Part shown: piece after piece, positions 1-6,984 of the stretch | How the letters are laid out: each line of letters opens with the position of its first letter | Position numbering within the stretch: the first letter of the stretch is position 1 | Translations under genes and position numbers: made by a program | Source: Taishania sp036758285 | Lineage (GTDB): Bacteria; Bacteroidota; Bacteroidia; Flavobacteriales_D; Crocinitomicaceae | Length of the DNA stretch: 13,471 bases | Assembly (NCBI GenBank): GCA_036758285.1 | Contig: DAIOWV010000067.1 | Span: 1-13,471 of the forward strand | Direction of reading: 5' to 3' | Notes under the pieces: model-generated | Database searches by the model: none | What the model saw: the letters and a program-made list of their open reading frames with translations, nothing else | Told to the model about the DNA's origin: nothing

Positions 1-35
1 AGAAATATTAATGAGAGAACTATTATTTTATTCAT
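1..35 (-). CDS. Start of a putative exported protein, runs off the left edge
   Basis: Reading the minus strand from an ATG at position 35 gives MNKIIVLSLIFL before the window ends. The short basic start followed by an uninterrupted hydrophobic run is how a signal peptide or first membrane segment begins. A promoter-like pair (TTG, 20 nt, TACTTTTA) lies 14 nt and more upstream, and the previous transcription unit is closed by a strong hairpin just before it, so a new gene is expected here. With only 11 full codons the family cannot be named, and the call rests mainly on context. Confidence 0.4.
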   Translation of the reverse strand, partial: MNKIIVLSLIF

Positions 36-49
36 GATGGATTTTTTTG

Positions 50-80
50 TAAAAGTACTATGTATTTAATGAAATCACAA
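50..80 (-). promoter_or_regulatory. Possible promoter of the left-edge gene
   Basis: On the minus strand a TTG (78-80) is followed after 20 nt by TACTTTTA (50-57), one mismatch from the Bacteroidota -7 consensus TAnnTTTG. The ATG at 35 lies 14 nt further on. The -33 triplet is only 3 nt and the -7 box is imperfect, so this is suggestive only. The -33 triplet sits at the edge of a dyad (72-106). Confidence 0.35.
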
Positions 81-106
81 GTAAACATCATTTACACTAG
101 TGATTT
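72..106. other. Imperfect dyad overlapping the left promoter
   Basis: The arms aaatcac (72-78) and gtgattt (100-106) pair perfectly; inside them gtaaa (81-85) and tttac (91-95) also pair around a 5-nt loop, with an internal bulge of 2 and 4 nt. It has no U-tract, so it is not a terminator. It overlaps the putative -33 triplet at 78-80 and could be an operator or chance in AT-rich DNA. Confidence 0.3.
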
Positions 107-111
107 AAAAC

Positions 112-150
112 AAAATACCCTTTCAAAATTCAATTTTGAAAGGGTATTTT
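112..150 (-). terminator. Perfect 19-bp hairpin terminator after the large secreted protein
   Basis: Positions 112-130 and 132-150 are exact reverse complements with a single central base, with the core ACCCTTTC/GAAAGGGT. On the minus strand the stem is followed by TTTTGTTTTAAA, a U-rich tail fitting an intrinsic terminator 20 nt past the stop at 171. The stem also ends in T residues on the plus strand, but no plus-strand gene leads into it. Confidence 0.85.
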
Positions 151-170
151 AAAAGTTGATTTGTTATTTT

Positions 171-3100
171 TTAATACTTTAATTCAATGAATCCATGTTT
201 TTTAACATTTTCTCCACCTGTATATTTTGCATCAATTGTATAGAAATAGACACCTTCAGTAACTGTATTACCATTCATGTCTTTTCCATTCCAATATTGA
301 TTGATATTATTCATTTCAAAGACTAAATTACCCCATCGATTAACAATAATACATTTAAAATCTTCAATTCCAGTGCTTTTAACGAACCATTTATCATTTC
401 CTGATTGAGAAGAAAGTGAAATGATATTTGGTGCTTCAATTGTACAAACTTCGTAATTTACAATAGCAGTATCTGAGTGTGAGTGACAAGCGTTATTGAT
501 TGTTACAATATAAGTACCTGGTTGAGTTACAGTAATCGATTTACCTGTTGATCCATCATTCCAAAGGTAACTCACAGGAGTCGTAACTTCAGAGGCATGT
601 AACTCATATGTTTCATTCATACACAATGTCGTGTCATTAATTTCAGTCCAAACATAAGGAGGGAAACTAAGAGTAACACTTGTACTTGAACAATTATCAT
701 TAGGAGTGAAAATCAATGTAACATCGCCTGGTTCTGAAGTTGTAACACCAGTTAGTCCAGTTGTTCCAGTAATTACTTCACCATAAACAAAAGTGATTGT
801 TGTATCTTCATCATAAGGGGTTGCAGGATTATCAACTATTGACCAAGTTCCTCCACTAAAAGAAGTACTAGTTATATTCATTTCACCTAAAAAGCATGAT
901 ACTACTGGTGCAGAAACTACTGCTGGTGCAATCATTGTAAGGTTTGCAGAAGCACTCATTCCACATTGATCCGTAAAATTTAATGTGTAGTTTGATACTC
1001 CACTAATACCCGTAAATGTTGGACTTGTACCTGTATTGTTATTAAATGAACCATTGCCATTTGTTTCGGTCCAAAAAATATTTCCATTAGATGTTATGCT
1101 ACTACCTGGTACTTGAAAAGTTAAGCCACATAATGTCGTATCACCAAATATTGTAGGAGTGATTGGAGCTGAGCTTACAACTGTAACATTTGTAAATGTA
1201 TAACAATTACTTGTTGTGTCAATCACAGCGATGGTATAAGAACCGTCTTGGTTTACTGTCGCTGTTGGTGAATATTCACCTGAAACTATTCCAGGTCCAG
1301 CCCAAGAATAAACTAGATTGGAAGGTGTCGCAGTTGCTGTAATCTGAACCGCAGGTTCGTAACATGTAATTGGATTTGGAGTAGTAACTGAAAGAGTAGG
1401 TGCGACATTATTTCCAGTAACATTAAATGTTGCACTGTTAGTACAGTTATTTGTTGTATCTGTTACAGTAACAATATACGTGCCTGGAGAATTTGCTGTA
1501 ATTTCAGGATTTGTAACAGTTGAAACTGAACCTCCAACAATCCAAGTGTAAATTGTATTTGGAGTTGTTGATTCTCCACTTATTACAACAGAAGGAGCTA
1601 AACATGAAATTGAAAAATCTGTCGGAGTATTATTAACTGTTGGAATGTTTACATTTCCATCTATAATAATACTTGCAGCATTTGTACATCCATTTGGAGC
1701 TTGAACGGTTATTTGATAAGTTCCTGCTTGATTAACTGTTGGTGTTAACGTTGTACTCCCTGAAACAATTCCTGGGTTTGTTGCCCATGTGAATGTCGCT
1801 CCTGGAGTAGAACTAATAGCATTAAGTGTTACAGTAGGATCTGTACAAGAAATATCATTTGCAGGATCGATACTTACAACTGGCATATCAGAACTCCCAA
1901 CTACTGTTGCTGTTGTAGAATTTGTACATCCTGTTGTTGGGTTTGTTACTGTTAATGTATATGTTCCAGTTGCGTTGACAATAGGGGTAGCAGTTGATTG
2001 TCCTGAAACAAAACCATTACCCGTCCAATTAAAAGTTGCTCCAATTGTAGCTGAGATACCATTTAATTGTGCCGTTTGAGGTGCTGTACATCCAATTGTA
2101 TAATTCGTTGGATTTACTCCTACATGTGGTAATGGATTAACAGTAATATTCATTGTTGTATTTCTGTGACACCCTACACTTGAAGGAGTGAATGTATATG
2201 TTGTTGATCCAGTTGTTGCAGTGTTCACAGTAGCTGGTGACCATGTCCCTACAATTCCTTCATTCGATGTAGTTGGCAAAATTGGAGCTGTACTTCCTTG
2301 ACATACATTAAACGTTGGGAAAGTTGGAGTGGTAATTGTAGGAGCCACAAAATCTTTACTTCTTGTACAGCCAATACCGTCAGAAAAGCCAGTTGACACA
2401 GTACAGTTTCCTCCATTTGGATTTAATCCTGTAATAGAGTAACTAATCGGTGATGTAAATGGCGCATTAAAAGTTTGAGTTCCTCCACAAGATGTAGTGA
2501 CAGTTAATGTTCCAGTTGCTGGAGGATTGTTAAATTCGACAATACCACTAAGTGTGTATTGAGTTGGTGAAGTACAGTCAGTGTCTGTTGTTACATTCGT
2601 AATGTTACAAGTATTGTCAATGATATTACATTCGGCTGAACCAGTTCCTCCAGTTTGATTAAAAGTAATATAACCTGGATCTCCACTGTAATTTGTCATC
2701 ATTACAAGATAAATTTCTCCCGTTTGTGCTGCTGGAGGTGTTGTTTGTCCTCCTGATGTAAAGTTGCTTCCTCCTTGTAGGCCTATTCCTAATGTTTCAA
2801 TGAAAGAAGGGTGATAACTACATTGTATGGGATTTGCTCCTGCCATTATATCGGTACAAGCAGCTACTAAATCATTGTATGGACCCCACATTGCAAAATC
2901 GACATCTAAGTCCACACCTGTTCCCCCCATACCTGTTGTTTGCTTAATCGTAAGACTTAAAGAACCGGGTTGATCAATTTCCATATAATACCAAAATGGA
3001 TTTGGTTGACTAAGTAAGCAGCCATAGTTAGGTCCACTGATAGGAGCCGTATTATTGACTGTATTTGGAAAATTATATATATTTGATGAACAAAATGGAT

Positions 3101-3608
3101 TGGCGGTTATACAGGTTTGACCATCATTAGTACTTGGGGGGGTACAAGAAATAATAGCAGACCAACCAGGAGCCCCAGAATTTGCTGCACATAGGAAAGT
3201 ACCAGAATCTCTTACATATCTAAACGTAATACAACCAGTTGTTCCCATTATTGTAGAAGTAGGGCCATTTTGTCTATTGTATACTCCAATTAAAGGTGCT
3301 GTAGTTGAATTTCCGTTATAAATGAATAACTCATCATAACTTGGTATAACACACCCATTTGCCCAAAGGTGAAATGATGTGAAATCCACATAAATAGGTT
3401 GTCCAGGAATTGGATTACAGATTGTATAATTACTGTTTGGTACGTTACTACCATAGTTTCCCCAACCTCCTGGATCTAGAAACGTTCCTGTACAAGTTGT
3501 GGCACTCCCACCATTTGTCATTATATAATCCTGAGCATAAATCGAATTAAGACCAAGTAATGAAATGATGAAAGTTAATGTATAAATATGGTTGTAGATA
3601 GTTTTCAT
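171..3608 (-). CDS. Large secreted multidomain protein with type IX secretion (type B) C-terminal sorting domain
   Basis: This 1145-residue protein starts with a signal peptide (residues 1-25, cleavage likely after SIYA). Residues about 27-155 resemble a CUB domain (paired Cys, YDELFIYNG, CITFRY). Residues about 160-330 form a Cys-containing beta domain often found in Bacteroidota secreted proteins. Ig/PKD-like units follow, including four similar tandem units (about 493-813) with the pattern C..P-W-G-V.G.GTY.ITV-C. The last 85 residues (about 1060-1145) match the gliding-motility-associated or type B T9SS sorting domain, with the NRWGN, WNGKD, G..V.EGVYFY and final KHGFIELKY elements. By family knowledge it should cross the outer membrane through the type IX system and be attached at the surface or released. 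No catalytic domain is recognised; adhesion or matrix binding is inference. It lies 8 nt after the small secreted gene and is probably co-transcribed with it. Confidence 0.85.
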   Translation of the reverse strand: MKTIYNHIYTLTFIISLLGLNSIYAQDYIMTNGGSATTCTGTFLDPGGWGNYGSNVPNSNYTICNPIPGQPIYVDFTSFHLWANGCVIPSYDELFIYNGNSTTAPLIGVYNRQNGPTSTIMGTTGCITFRYVRDSGTFLCAANSGAPGWSAIISCTPPSTNDGQTCITANPFCSSNIYNFPNTVNNTAPISGPNYGCLLSQPNPFWYYMEIDQPGSLSLTIKQTTGMGGTGVDLDVDFAMWGPYNDLVAACTDIMAGANPIQCSYHPSFIETLGIGLQGGSNFTSGGQTTPPAAQTGEIYLVMMTNYSGDPGYITFNQTGGTGSAECNIIDNTCNITNVTTDTDCTSPTQYTLSGIVEFNNPPATGTLTVTTSCGGTQTFNAPFTSPISYSITGLNPNGGNCTVSTGFSDGIGCTRSKDFVAPTITTPTFPTFNVCQGSTAPILPTTSNEGIVGTWSPATVNTATTGSTTYTFTPSSVGCHRNTTMNITVNPLPHVGVNPTNYTIGCTAPQTAQLNGISATIGATFNWTGNGFVSGQSTATPIVNATGTYTLTVTNPTTGCTNSTTATVVGSSDMPVVSIDPANDISCTDPTVTLNAISSTPGATFTWATNPGIVSGSTTLTPTVNQAGTYQITVQAPNGCTNAASIIIDGNVNIPTVNNTPTDFSISCLAPSVVISGESTTPNTIYTWIVGGSVSTVTNPEITANSPGTYIVTVTDTTNNCTNSATFNVTGNNVAPTLSVTTPNPITCYEPAVQITATATPSNLVYSWAGPGIVSGEYSPTATVNQDGSYTIAVIDTTSNCYTFTNVTVVSSAPITPTIFGDTTLCGLTFQVPGSSITSNGNIFWTETNGNGSFNNNTGTSPTFTGISGVSNYTLNFTDQCGMSASANLTMIAPAVVSAPVVSCFLGEMNITSTSFSGGTWSIVDNPATPYDEDTTITFVYGEVITGTTGLTGVTTSEPGDVTLIFTPNDNCSSTSVTLSFPPYVWTEINDTTLCMNETYELHASEVTTPVSYLWNDGSTGKSITVTQPGTYIVTINNACHSHSDTAIVNYEVCTIEAPNIISLSSQSGNDKWFVKSTGIEDFKCIIVNRWGNLVFEMNNINQYWNGKDMNGNTVTEGVYFYTIDAKYTGGENVKKHGFIELKY
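1170..2132 (-). repeat. Four tandem Ig-like units inside the large secreted protein
   Basis: Residues about 493-813 contain four units of about 80 residues. Each opens with a Pro-rich strand and a Cys (IGC, ISC, ISC, ITC), has a Trp about 27-30 residues later (FNW, FTW, YTW, YSW), continues with a GTY or GSY turn before a TV- or AV-containing strand, and ends with a second Cys (GCTN, GCTN, NCTN, NCYT). The units are diverged in protein and DNA, so this is an old domain expansion and not a fresh DNA duplication. Confidence 0.75.
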
Positions 3609-3614
3609 GTTGAT
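3598..3614 (-). repeat. 17-base start-codon repeat, copy at the large secreted gene
   Basis: The 17 bases ATCAACATGAAAACTAT (minus strand, spanning the start codon) are identical to positions 4023-4039 at the neighbouring gene. This gives both proteins the same MKTI beginning and the same 6-nt leader end. It may be a shared translation-initiation context. Confidence 0.6.
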
Positions 3615-3616
3615 TG

Positions 3617-4033
3617 TTATTTAGTAGCATTAATTTTGATCACATAATCGGTATTGTCAACTCTAAAATATTGATCTTTTGACGAATGATAGTTGAACAT
3701 ATATTTCAAAGGATTGAAGGACTCAATATTGAAAGTTTTTTCATCATCATGAGTTAAAGCGTGGTTGCATTTGTTTTTTAATTGAATAGTCGAAAGTAGA
3801 GATATGCTATAAGTCGTTTCACCTTTTTCCGATAATTTAAATATTTCAATTTTTGAAATATTGTTTTTGTAAATTTCTAAATGTTCGGTAGATGTGTAAT
3901 CTAAACAATTTGAATAAACATATTTTGCAAATGTATTAACCTTGCTTTGATCAATTTTTATTTGTGAATAGGATAAATTTGTCAATAAGAATAGACAAAT
4001 TACGGGTAGTAATCGAGTAGTTATAGTTTTCAT
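3617..4033 (-). CDS. Small secreted protein of unknown function
   Basis: This 138-residue protein has a clear signal peptide (MKTITTRLLPVICLFLLTNL, cleavage likely before Gln24 after SYS). The mature part of about 115 residues has two Cys (in SNCLDY and NKCNHA) that could form a disulfide, alternating polar and hydrophobic strands, and no C-terminal sorting domain, so it is predicted to stay in the periplasm or be exported otherwise. I do not recognise the family. It precedes the large T9SS substrate by 8 nt with a shared start context, so the two are likely one transcript and could act together; that is inference from position alone. A -7 box TACTTTTG lies 19 nt upstream of the ATG. Confidence 0.8.
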   Translation of the reverse strand: MKTITTRLLPVICLFLLTNLSYSQIKIDQSKVNTFAKYVYSNCLDYTSTEHLEIYKNNISKIEIFKLSEKGETTYSISLLSTIQLKNKCNHALTHDDEKTFNIESFNPLKYMFNYHSSKDQYFRVDNTDYVIKINATK

Positions 4034-4039
4034 GTTGAT
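4023..4039 (-). repeat. 17-base start-codon repeat, copy at the small secreted gene
   Basis: This copy is identical in all 17 bases to positions 3598-3614 and spans the ATG at 4033. Outside the 17 bases the two leaders diverge within a few nucleotides. Confidence 0.6.
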
Positions 4040-4052
4040 AATTTTGGTGCTA

Positions 4053-4060
4053 CAAAAGTA
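4053..4060 (-). promoter_or_regulatory. Putative -7 box of the secreted-protein pair
   Basis: TACTTTTG on the minus strand matches TAnnTTTG and lies 19 nt before the ATG at 4033. No TTG is found at the expected -33 spacing, so only the -7 half is supported. The rest of 4034-4174 is AT-rich and shows no gene. Confidence 0.5.
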
Positions 4061-4174
4061 ATACGATATTGTTAATTTCAGACGTTATCATTAATAATAT
4101 CGTTGCATTTTATATTAATAGAATGTGAAAAAAACATGAAATCATATTAACTAATTAATTATTAATAAGTTAAA

Positions 4175-4205
4175 AAACCTGTATAACTTAAATTTATACA
4201 GGTTT
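4175..4205 (-). terminator. Terminator after trhO
   Basis: A 12-bp perfect stem (4175-4186 with 4194-4205) closes a 7-nt loop. On the minus strand it ends in GGTTTTTTAAC, giving a run of six U. It begins 20 nt after the trhO stop at 4226 and separates trhO from the secreted-protein pair. Confidence 0.85.
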
Positions 4206-4225
4206 AATTAGTAATAATCAGAAAA

Positions 4226-5293
4226 TTATGAAATTAAATCAATAGGTTTTTCATTATTTACTTTATAAATCAATTTTTCTGAACGACCTTTATTGAATAT
4301 TTTATTACTTAAAACAAATCCTTTTCTCAATTCTTTTCGTTCTTCTTCAGGTAAAGCTGCAATGGATTTACACTCATCAGAACAGCACCCATTCATGTTT
4401 TTATTGCAATCTTCACATTGAATAAATAACAAATGACAAGCTTCGTTGATGCAATTTACATGTACATCTGCTGGATTCCCACATTGATGGCAATGAGCAA
4501 TTACATCATCAGTAATTCGTTCTCCACGTCTTTCGTCGAAAACAAAGTTTTTACCAATAAATTTATTCTGAATTCCTGCTTCTTTGCAATCGTTTGCATA
4601 TTTGATAATACCACCTTCCAATTGATGAACATTTTCAAATCCTCTGTGTTTAAACCAGGCAGAGGCTTTTTCACAACGAATACCACCAGTACAATACATG
4701 ACTAGATTCTTGTCCTCGTTTCCTTTTAAATATTTCTCTTCAATGTAAGGAAGTGATTCTCTAAAAGTATCAACGTTTGGTGTAATTGCACCAGAGAAAT
4801 GTCCAACTTCTGACTCGTAATGATTTCTGAAATCAATTAATATTGTATTTGGGTCATCAGTAAGTGTATTGAATTCTTCTGCTGTTAAGTGTTTTCCTTT
4901 GTTTGTGACATCAAAAGACTCATCGCTTAAACCATCAGCCAGAATTTTGTCTCTAACTTTTATTTTTAATTTTAGGAAAGGGAATTCAACATCACCGTTT
5001 TCAACAGCAATATTCAACCGAATGTCATTTAAAAAGGAAATATCATATAATTCCGTTCTAAACTGTTCTAAATGTTGTTTGGGTAATGAGATTTGGGCAT
5101 TTATCCCTTCTTTTGCTACGTAAACTCTTCCAAGTACATCTATTTTTTGCCAGATGCCGTATAAATAATCTCTAAATACTTGAGGATTGTCAATTTTAGC
5201 GTATTGATAGAATGAAATTGTTAGCCATTCATAACCTTTTTCACGCCATTTTTTTTCCAATTCCTCTTTACTTAATGTGTTCCACAGTTGCAT
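4226..5293 (-). CDS. trhO: tRNA uridine(34) hydroxylase TrhO (rhodanese-like, YceA family)
   Basis: The 355-residue protein has the TrhO/UPF0176 layout: an N-terminal domain (residues 1-110) with the family signatures SFYQYAKI, LGRVYVAKEGINAQIS and FPFLKLKIK, a rhodanese domain (about 135-235) with the active-site loop MYCTGGIRCEKA (Cys201), and a Cys-rich tail (CHQC, CINEAC, CEDC, CCSDEC) that may bind metal. Known members carry out the oxygen-dependent hydroxylation of U34 in wobble-position tRNAs to 5-hydroxyuridine. Length and start (MQLWNTLS) fit the family. It lies 57 nt after pth with no clear terminator between, so it may be read through from pth as well as from its own -7 box. Confidence 0.93.
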   Translation of the reverse strand: MQLWNTLSKEELEKKWREKGYEWLTISFYQYAKIDNPQVFRDYLYGIWQKIDVLGRVYVAKEGINAQISLPKQHLEQFRTELYDISFLNDIRLNIAVENGDVEFPFLKLKIKVRDKILADGLSDESFDVTNKGKHLTAEEFNTLTDDPNTILIDFRNHYESEVGHFSGAITPNVDTFRESLPYIEEKYLKGNEDKNLVMYCTGGIRCEKASAWFKHRGFENVHQLEGGIIKYANDCKEAGIQNKFIGKNFVFDERRGERITDDVIAHCHQCGNPADVHVNCINEACHLLFIQCEDCNKNMNGCCSDECKSIAALPEEERKELRKGFVLSNKIFNKGRSEKLIYKVNNEKPIDLIS

Positions 5294-5323
5294 TCTATGT
5301 TGATTTTAAATAAAAAAGTTGTA

Positions 5324-5331
5324 CAAATATA
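5324..5331 (-). promoter_or_regulatory. Putative -7 box of trhO
   Basis: TATATTTG on the minus strand matches TAnnTTTG and lies 30 nt before the trhO ATG. No -33 TTG is found at the usual spacing (the next one is 32 nt away), so the box may be fortuitous in AT-rich DNA. Confidence 0.4.
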
Positions 5332-5350
5332 TAAAAATTAAAGAGTAATT

Positions 5351-5914
5351 CTATTTGTTATTCCAATTTGTCATCGTTAATCCGAGTCCAATTGTTGTAA
5401 ATCCTTTAATGAATTCAGTAGCAACTTGAATACGTTCCTCTAATGAATTATTTTCTTCAACAGACCATTCTCCTAATACATAATCAGCTTGTTGTCCTTT
5501 ATGAAAATCACTTCCGACACCAAATCGTAAACGAGCATATTCTTGCGATTTCAGCACCGCTTGAATGTCTTTTAATCCGTTGTGTCCACCATCACTTCCT
5601 TTTCCTTTCATTCTGAGTTTGCCAAATGGCAGGGCAATGTCATCAGTGATGACCAAAATATTATCGATTGTTATTTTTTCAGATTGCATCCAATAATTTA
5701 CCGCTTTGCCAGATAAATTCATGTAAGTTGTTGGTTTTATCAGAACGATTGTTCTCCCCTTAAATTTAGCATGTGCCACTTCTGCATTTTTATCTAACTT
5801 AAAAGTACCTCCATGTTCTTTTGCGAATGACTCAACAACTTTAAAACCAATGTTATGTCTGGTCTCTTTATATTTGTCTCCTGGATTTCCGAGACCAATT
5901 ATTAGGTATTTCAT
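5351..5914 (-). CDS. pth: Peptidyl-tRNA hydrolase
   Basis: The 187-residue protein matches bacterial Pth over its full length. It opens with YLIIGLGNPGDKYKETRHN, containing the substrate-binding Asn10 and catalytic His20; TTYMNLSGKAV holds the conserved Asn near 66, DDIALPFGK holds the conserved Asp near 92, and GGHNGLK (108-114) holds the His and Asn that contact the peptidyl-tRNA. It cleaves the ester bond of peptidyl-tRNAs released from stalled ribosomes and is cytoplasmic and normally essential. It lies between the 82-aa gene (53 nt upstream) and trhO (57 nt downstream). Its promoter is the best in the window and would start transcription almost at the ATG. Confidence 0.96.
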   Translation of the reverse strand: MKYLIIGLGNPGDKYKETRHNIGFKVVESFAKEHGGTFKLDKNAEVAHAKFKGRTIVLIKPTTYMNLSGKAVNYWMQSEKITIDNILVITDDIALPFGKLRMKGKGSDGGHNGLKDIQAVLKSQEYARLRFGVGSDFHKGQQADYVLGEWSVEENNSLEERIQVATEFIKGFTTIGLGLTMTNWNNK

Positions 5915-5918
5915 GTGT

Positions 5919-5950
5919 CAAATTTACTTATTGACTCAATGCTATCCAAA
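5919..5950 (-). promoter_or_regulatory. Promoter of pth (TTTG, 20 nt, TAAATTTG)
   Basis: On the minus strand TTTG (5947-5950) is followed after 20 nt by TAAATTTG (5919-5926), a full match to the Bacteroidota -33/-7 consensus. The box ends only 4 nt before the ATG at 5914, so the transcript should have almost no leader. Confidence 0.65.
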
Positions 5951-5967
5951 TTAAAAAATGAAAGGAT

Positions 5968-6216
5968 TTAAGCTGTTGGTTTTGCTTTTCTAAATAAACC
6001 AGCAATTTTTTTACGAAAGACAATAATCAGAATAAGATAAGGCATCATCATCAAAATGAGTATTCCTTTATTTATGTTTGTGGCAAATGATGCTTCGCCA
6101 GCTTCTGTAGATTGTTCAGAAATCAATTTACATTGTGAGCATCCTTGTGCCATTGTGTAATCTAAAGAGATAACAAGCACTGCCAAAATAATTAAGAAAA
6201 CAACTCGTTTATTCAT
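5968..6216 (-). CDS. Small two-segment membrane protein with an exported CxxC motif
   Basis: The 82-residue protein begins with a signal peptide or signal anchor (residues 1-23, MNKRVVFLIILAVLVISL, cleavage possible after TMA). A short exported loop follows with Cys26-Ser-Gln-Cys29, then a second hydrophobic segment (51-67), then a basic cytoplasmic tail (FRKKIAGLFRKAKP). I recall similar small proteins being common in Bacteroidota genomes, but no function is known to me. The CxxC facing the periplasm could be redox-active or bind metal or heme; this is inference. It sits between the YggS-like gene and pth with its own -7 box 4 nt from the start. Confidence 0.8.
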   Translation of the reverse strand: MNKRVVFLIILAVLVISLDYTMAQGCSQCKLISEQSTEAGEASFATNINKGILILMMMPYLILIIVFRKKIAGLFRKAKPTA

Positions 6217-6220
6217 ATTG

Positions 6221-6228
6221 CAAATTTA
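6221..6228 (-). promoter_or_regulatory. Putative -7 box of the 82-aa membrane protein gene
   Basis: TAAATTTG on the minus strand is a full TAnnTTTG match, 4 nt before the ATG at 6216 and identical to the pth box. No TTG is visible at the expected -33 spacing. Confidence 0.5.
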
Positions 6229-6266
6229 CATATTTGTTTGGAGAGAAAGCTAAAAATATGACTTAA

Positions 6267-6917
6267 TTAATGATTGCCAAAAATAAGGCTACCAACTCTA
6301 ACCATGGTACTTCCTTCTTCAATCGCAATTTCAAAATCTCCACTCATTCCCATTGAACGTGTGTTAAAGGTATCTTGATCACTAAAAAAAGCTCTTTTTA
6401 ATTGTTGGAAAATTGAGTTTAATGTTTGGAATTCCAATCGAATTAGTTGTTTATCCTTTGTAAAAGAAGCCATTCCCATAACTCCACGAATACGGATGTT
6501 TTTTAAATCTTGATATGTTTTGTCTTGGAGTAATTCAATTGCTTCATTTTGATTGAAGCCAAATTTTGTATCTTCTCTTGCAATATGAAATTGCAATAAA
6601 CAATCAATAATACGATTGTTTTTCTTCGCTTGTTTGTTTATTTCAATCAGTAATTTCAAGCTATCAACGGCGTGAATCATGTAAACAAAAGGAGCAATGT
6701 ATTTTACTTTATTTGTTTGTAAATGACCAATTAAATGCCATTCAATGTCTTTGGGAAGTTGGATGTATTTTTCAGCTAATTCTTGTACTTTGTTTTCACC
6801 AAAAATACGTTGACCATCTGTGTAAATTTTGAAAATTTCTTCAAAAGTTTTTGTTTTAGAAACAGCAACTAATGTTACATTTTCTGGAATTTTTGAAATA
6901 ACTTCTACGTAACTCAT
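6267..6917 (-). CDS. YggS/PLPBP-family pyridoxal phosphate homeostasis protein
   Basis: Starting at the ATG at 6917 the protein has 216 residues, typical for the family. VTLVAVSKTK places the PLP-binding Lys at residue 21, and the family signatures IFGENKVQELAEKY, IEWHLIGHLQTNKVKYI, IHAVDS, KFGF and the C-terminal MGMSGDFEIAIEEGSTMVRVGS phosphate-binding region are all present. These proteins bind PLP in a TIM-barrel fold without a known catalytic reaction and buffer PLP levels in the cytoplasm. A longer reading from a TTG at 6947 adds ten residues (MEIFLLNLFI), but that stretch overlaps the terminator of the preceding gene and the -7 box, so the ATG is preferred. It is probably transcribed alone. 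Confidence 0.92.
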   Translation of the reverse strand: MSYVEVISKIPENVTLVAVSKTKTFEEIFKIYTDGQRIFGENKVQELAEKYIQLPKDIEWHLIGHLQTNKVKYIAPFVYMIHAVDSLKLLIEINKQAKKNNRIIDCLLQFHIAREDTKFGFNQNEAIELLQDKTYQDLKNIRIRGVMGMASFTKDKQLIRLEFQTLNSIFQQLKRAFFSDQDTFNTRSMGMSGDFEIAIEEGSTMVRVGSLIFGNH

Positions 6918-6923
6918 AATAAA

Positions 6924-6931
6924 CAAATTTA
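6924..6931 (-). promoter_or_regulatory. Putative -7 box of the YggS-family gene
   Basis: TAAATTTG on the minus strand matches TAnnTTTG and ends 6 nt before the ATG at 6917, immediately after the U-tract of the upstream terminator. No -33 TTG is present at 17-21 nt. It supports the ATG at 6917 over the TTG at 6947. Confidence 0.5.
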
Positions 6932-6936
6932 ACAAA

Positions 6937-6964
6937 AAAATCTCCAACTTTCGAAGGAGATTTT
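6937..6964 (-). terminator. Terminator after the short-chain dehydrogenase
   Basis: The arms aaaatctcc (6937-6945) and ggagatttt (6956-6964) form a 9-bp stem with a 10-nt loop. On the minus strand the stem leads into GGAGATTTTTTTGTT, a run of seven U. It starts 20 nt after the stop at 6985. Confidence 0.82.
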
Positions 6965-6984
6965 AATAAATTGATTTATCTAAA

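Noticed and set aside
1789..2079. Plus-strand open frame of 96 codons inside the large secreted gene
   Set aside because: It is the antisense shadow of the Ig-like units. The repetitive Thr/Val-rich coding strand keeps the opposite strand free of stops, and no promoter or leader supports it.
1170..2132. Repetitive DNA here as a CRISPR-like or tandem DNA repeat array
   Set aside because: The units are about 240 bases, diverged, in frame and protein-coding, with no short identical repeats or spacers.
6918..6947. TTG start at 6947 adding ten residues to the YggS-family protein
   Set aside because: The added stretch overlaps the preceding terminator and the -7 box, and the family starts close to the ATG at 6917.
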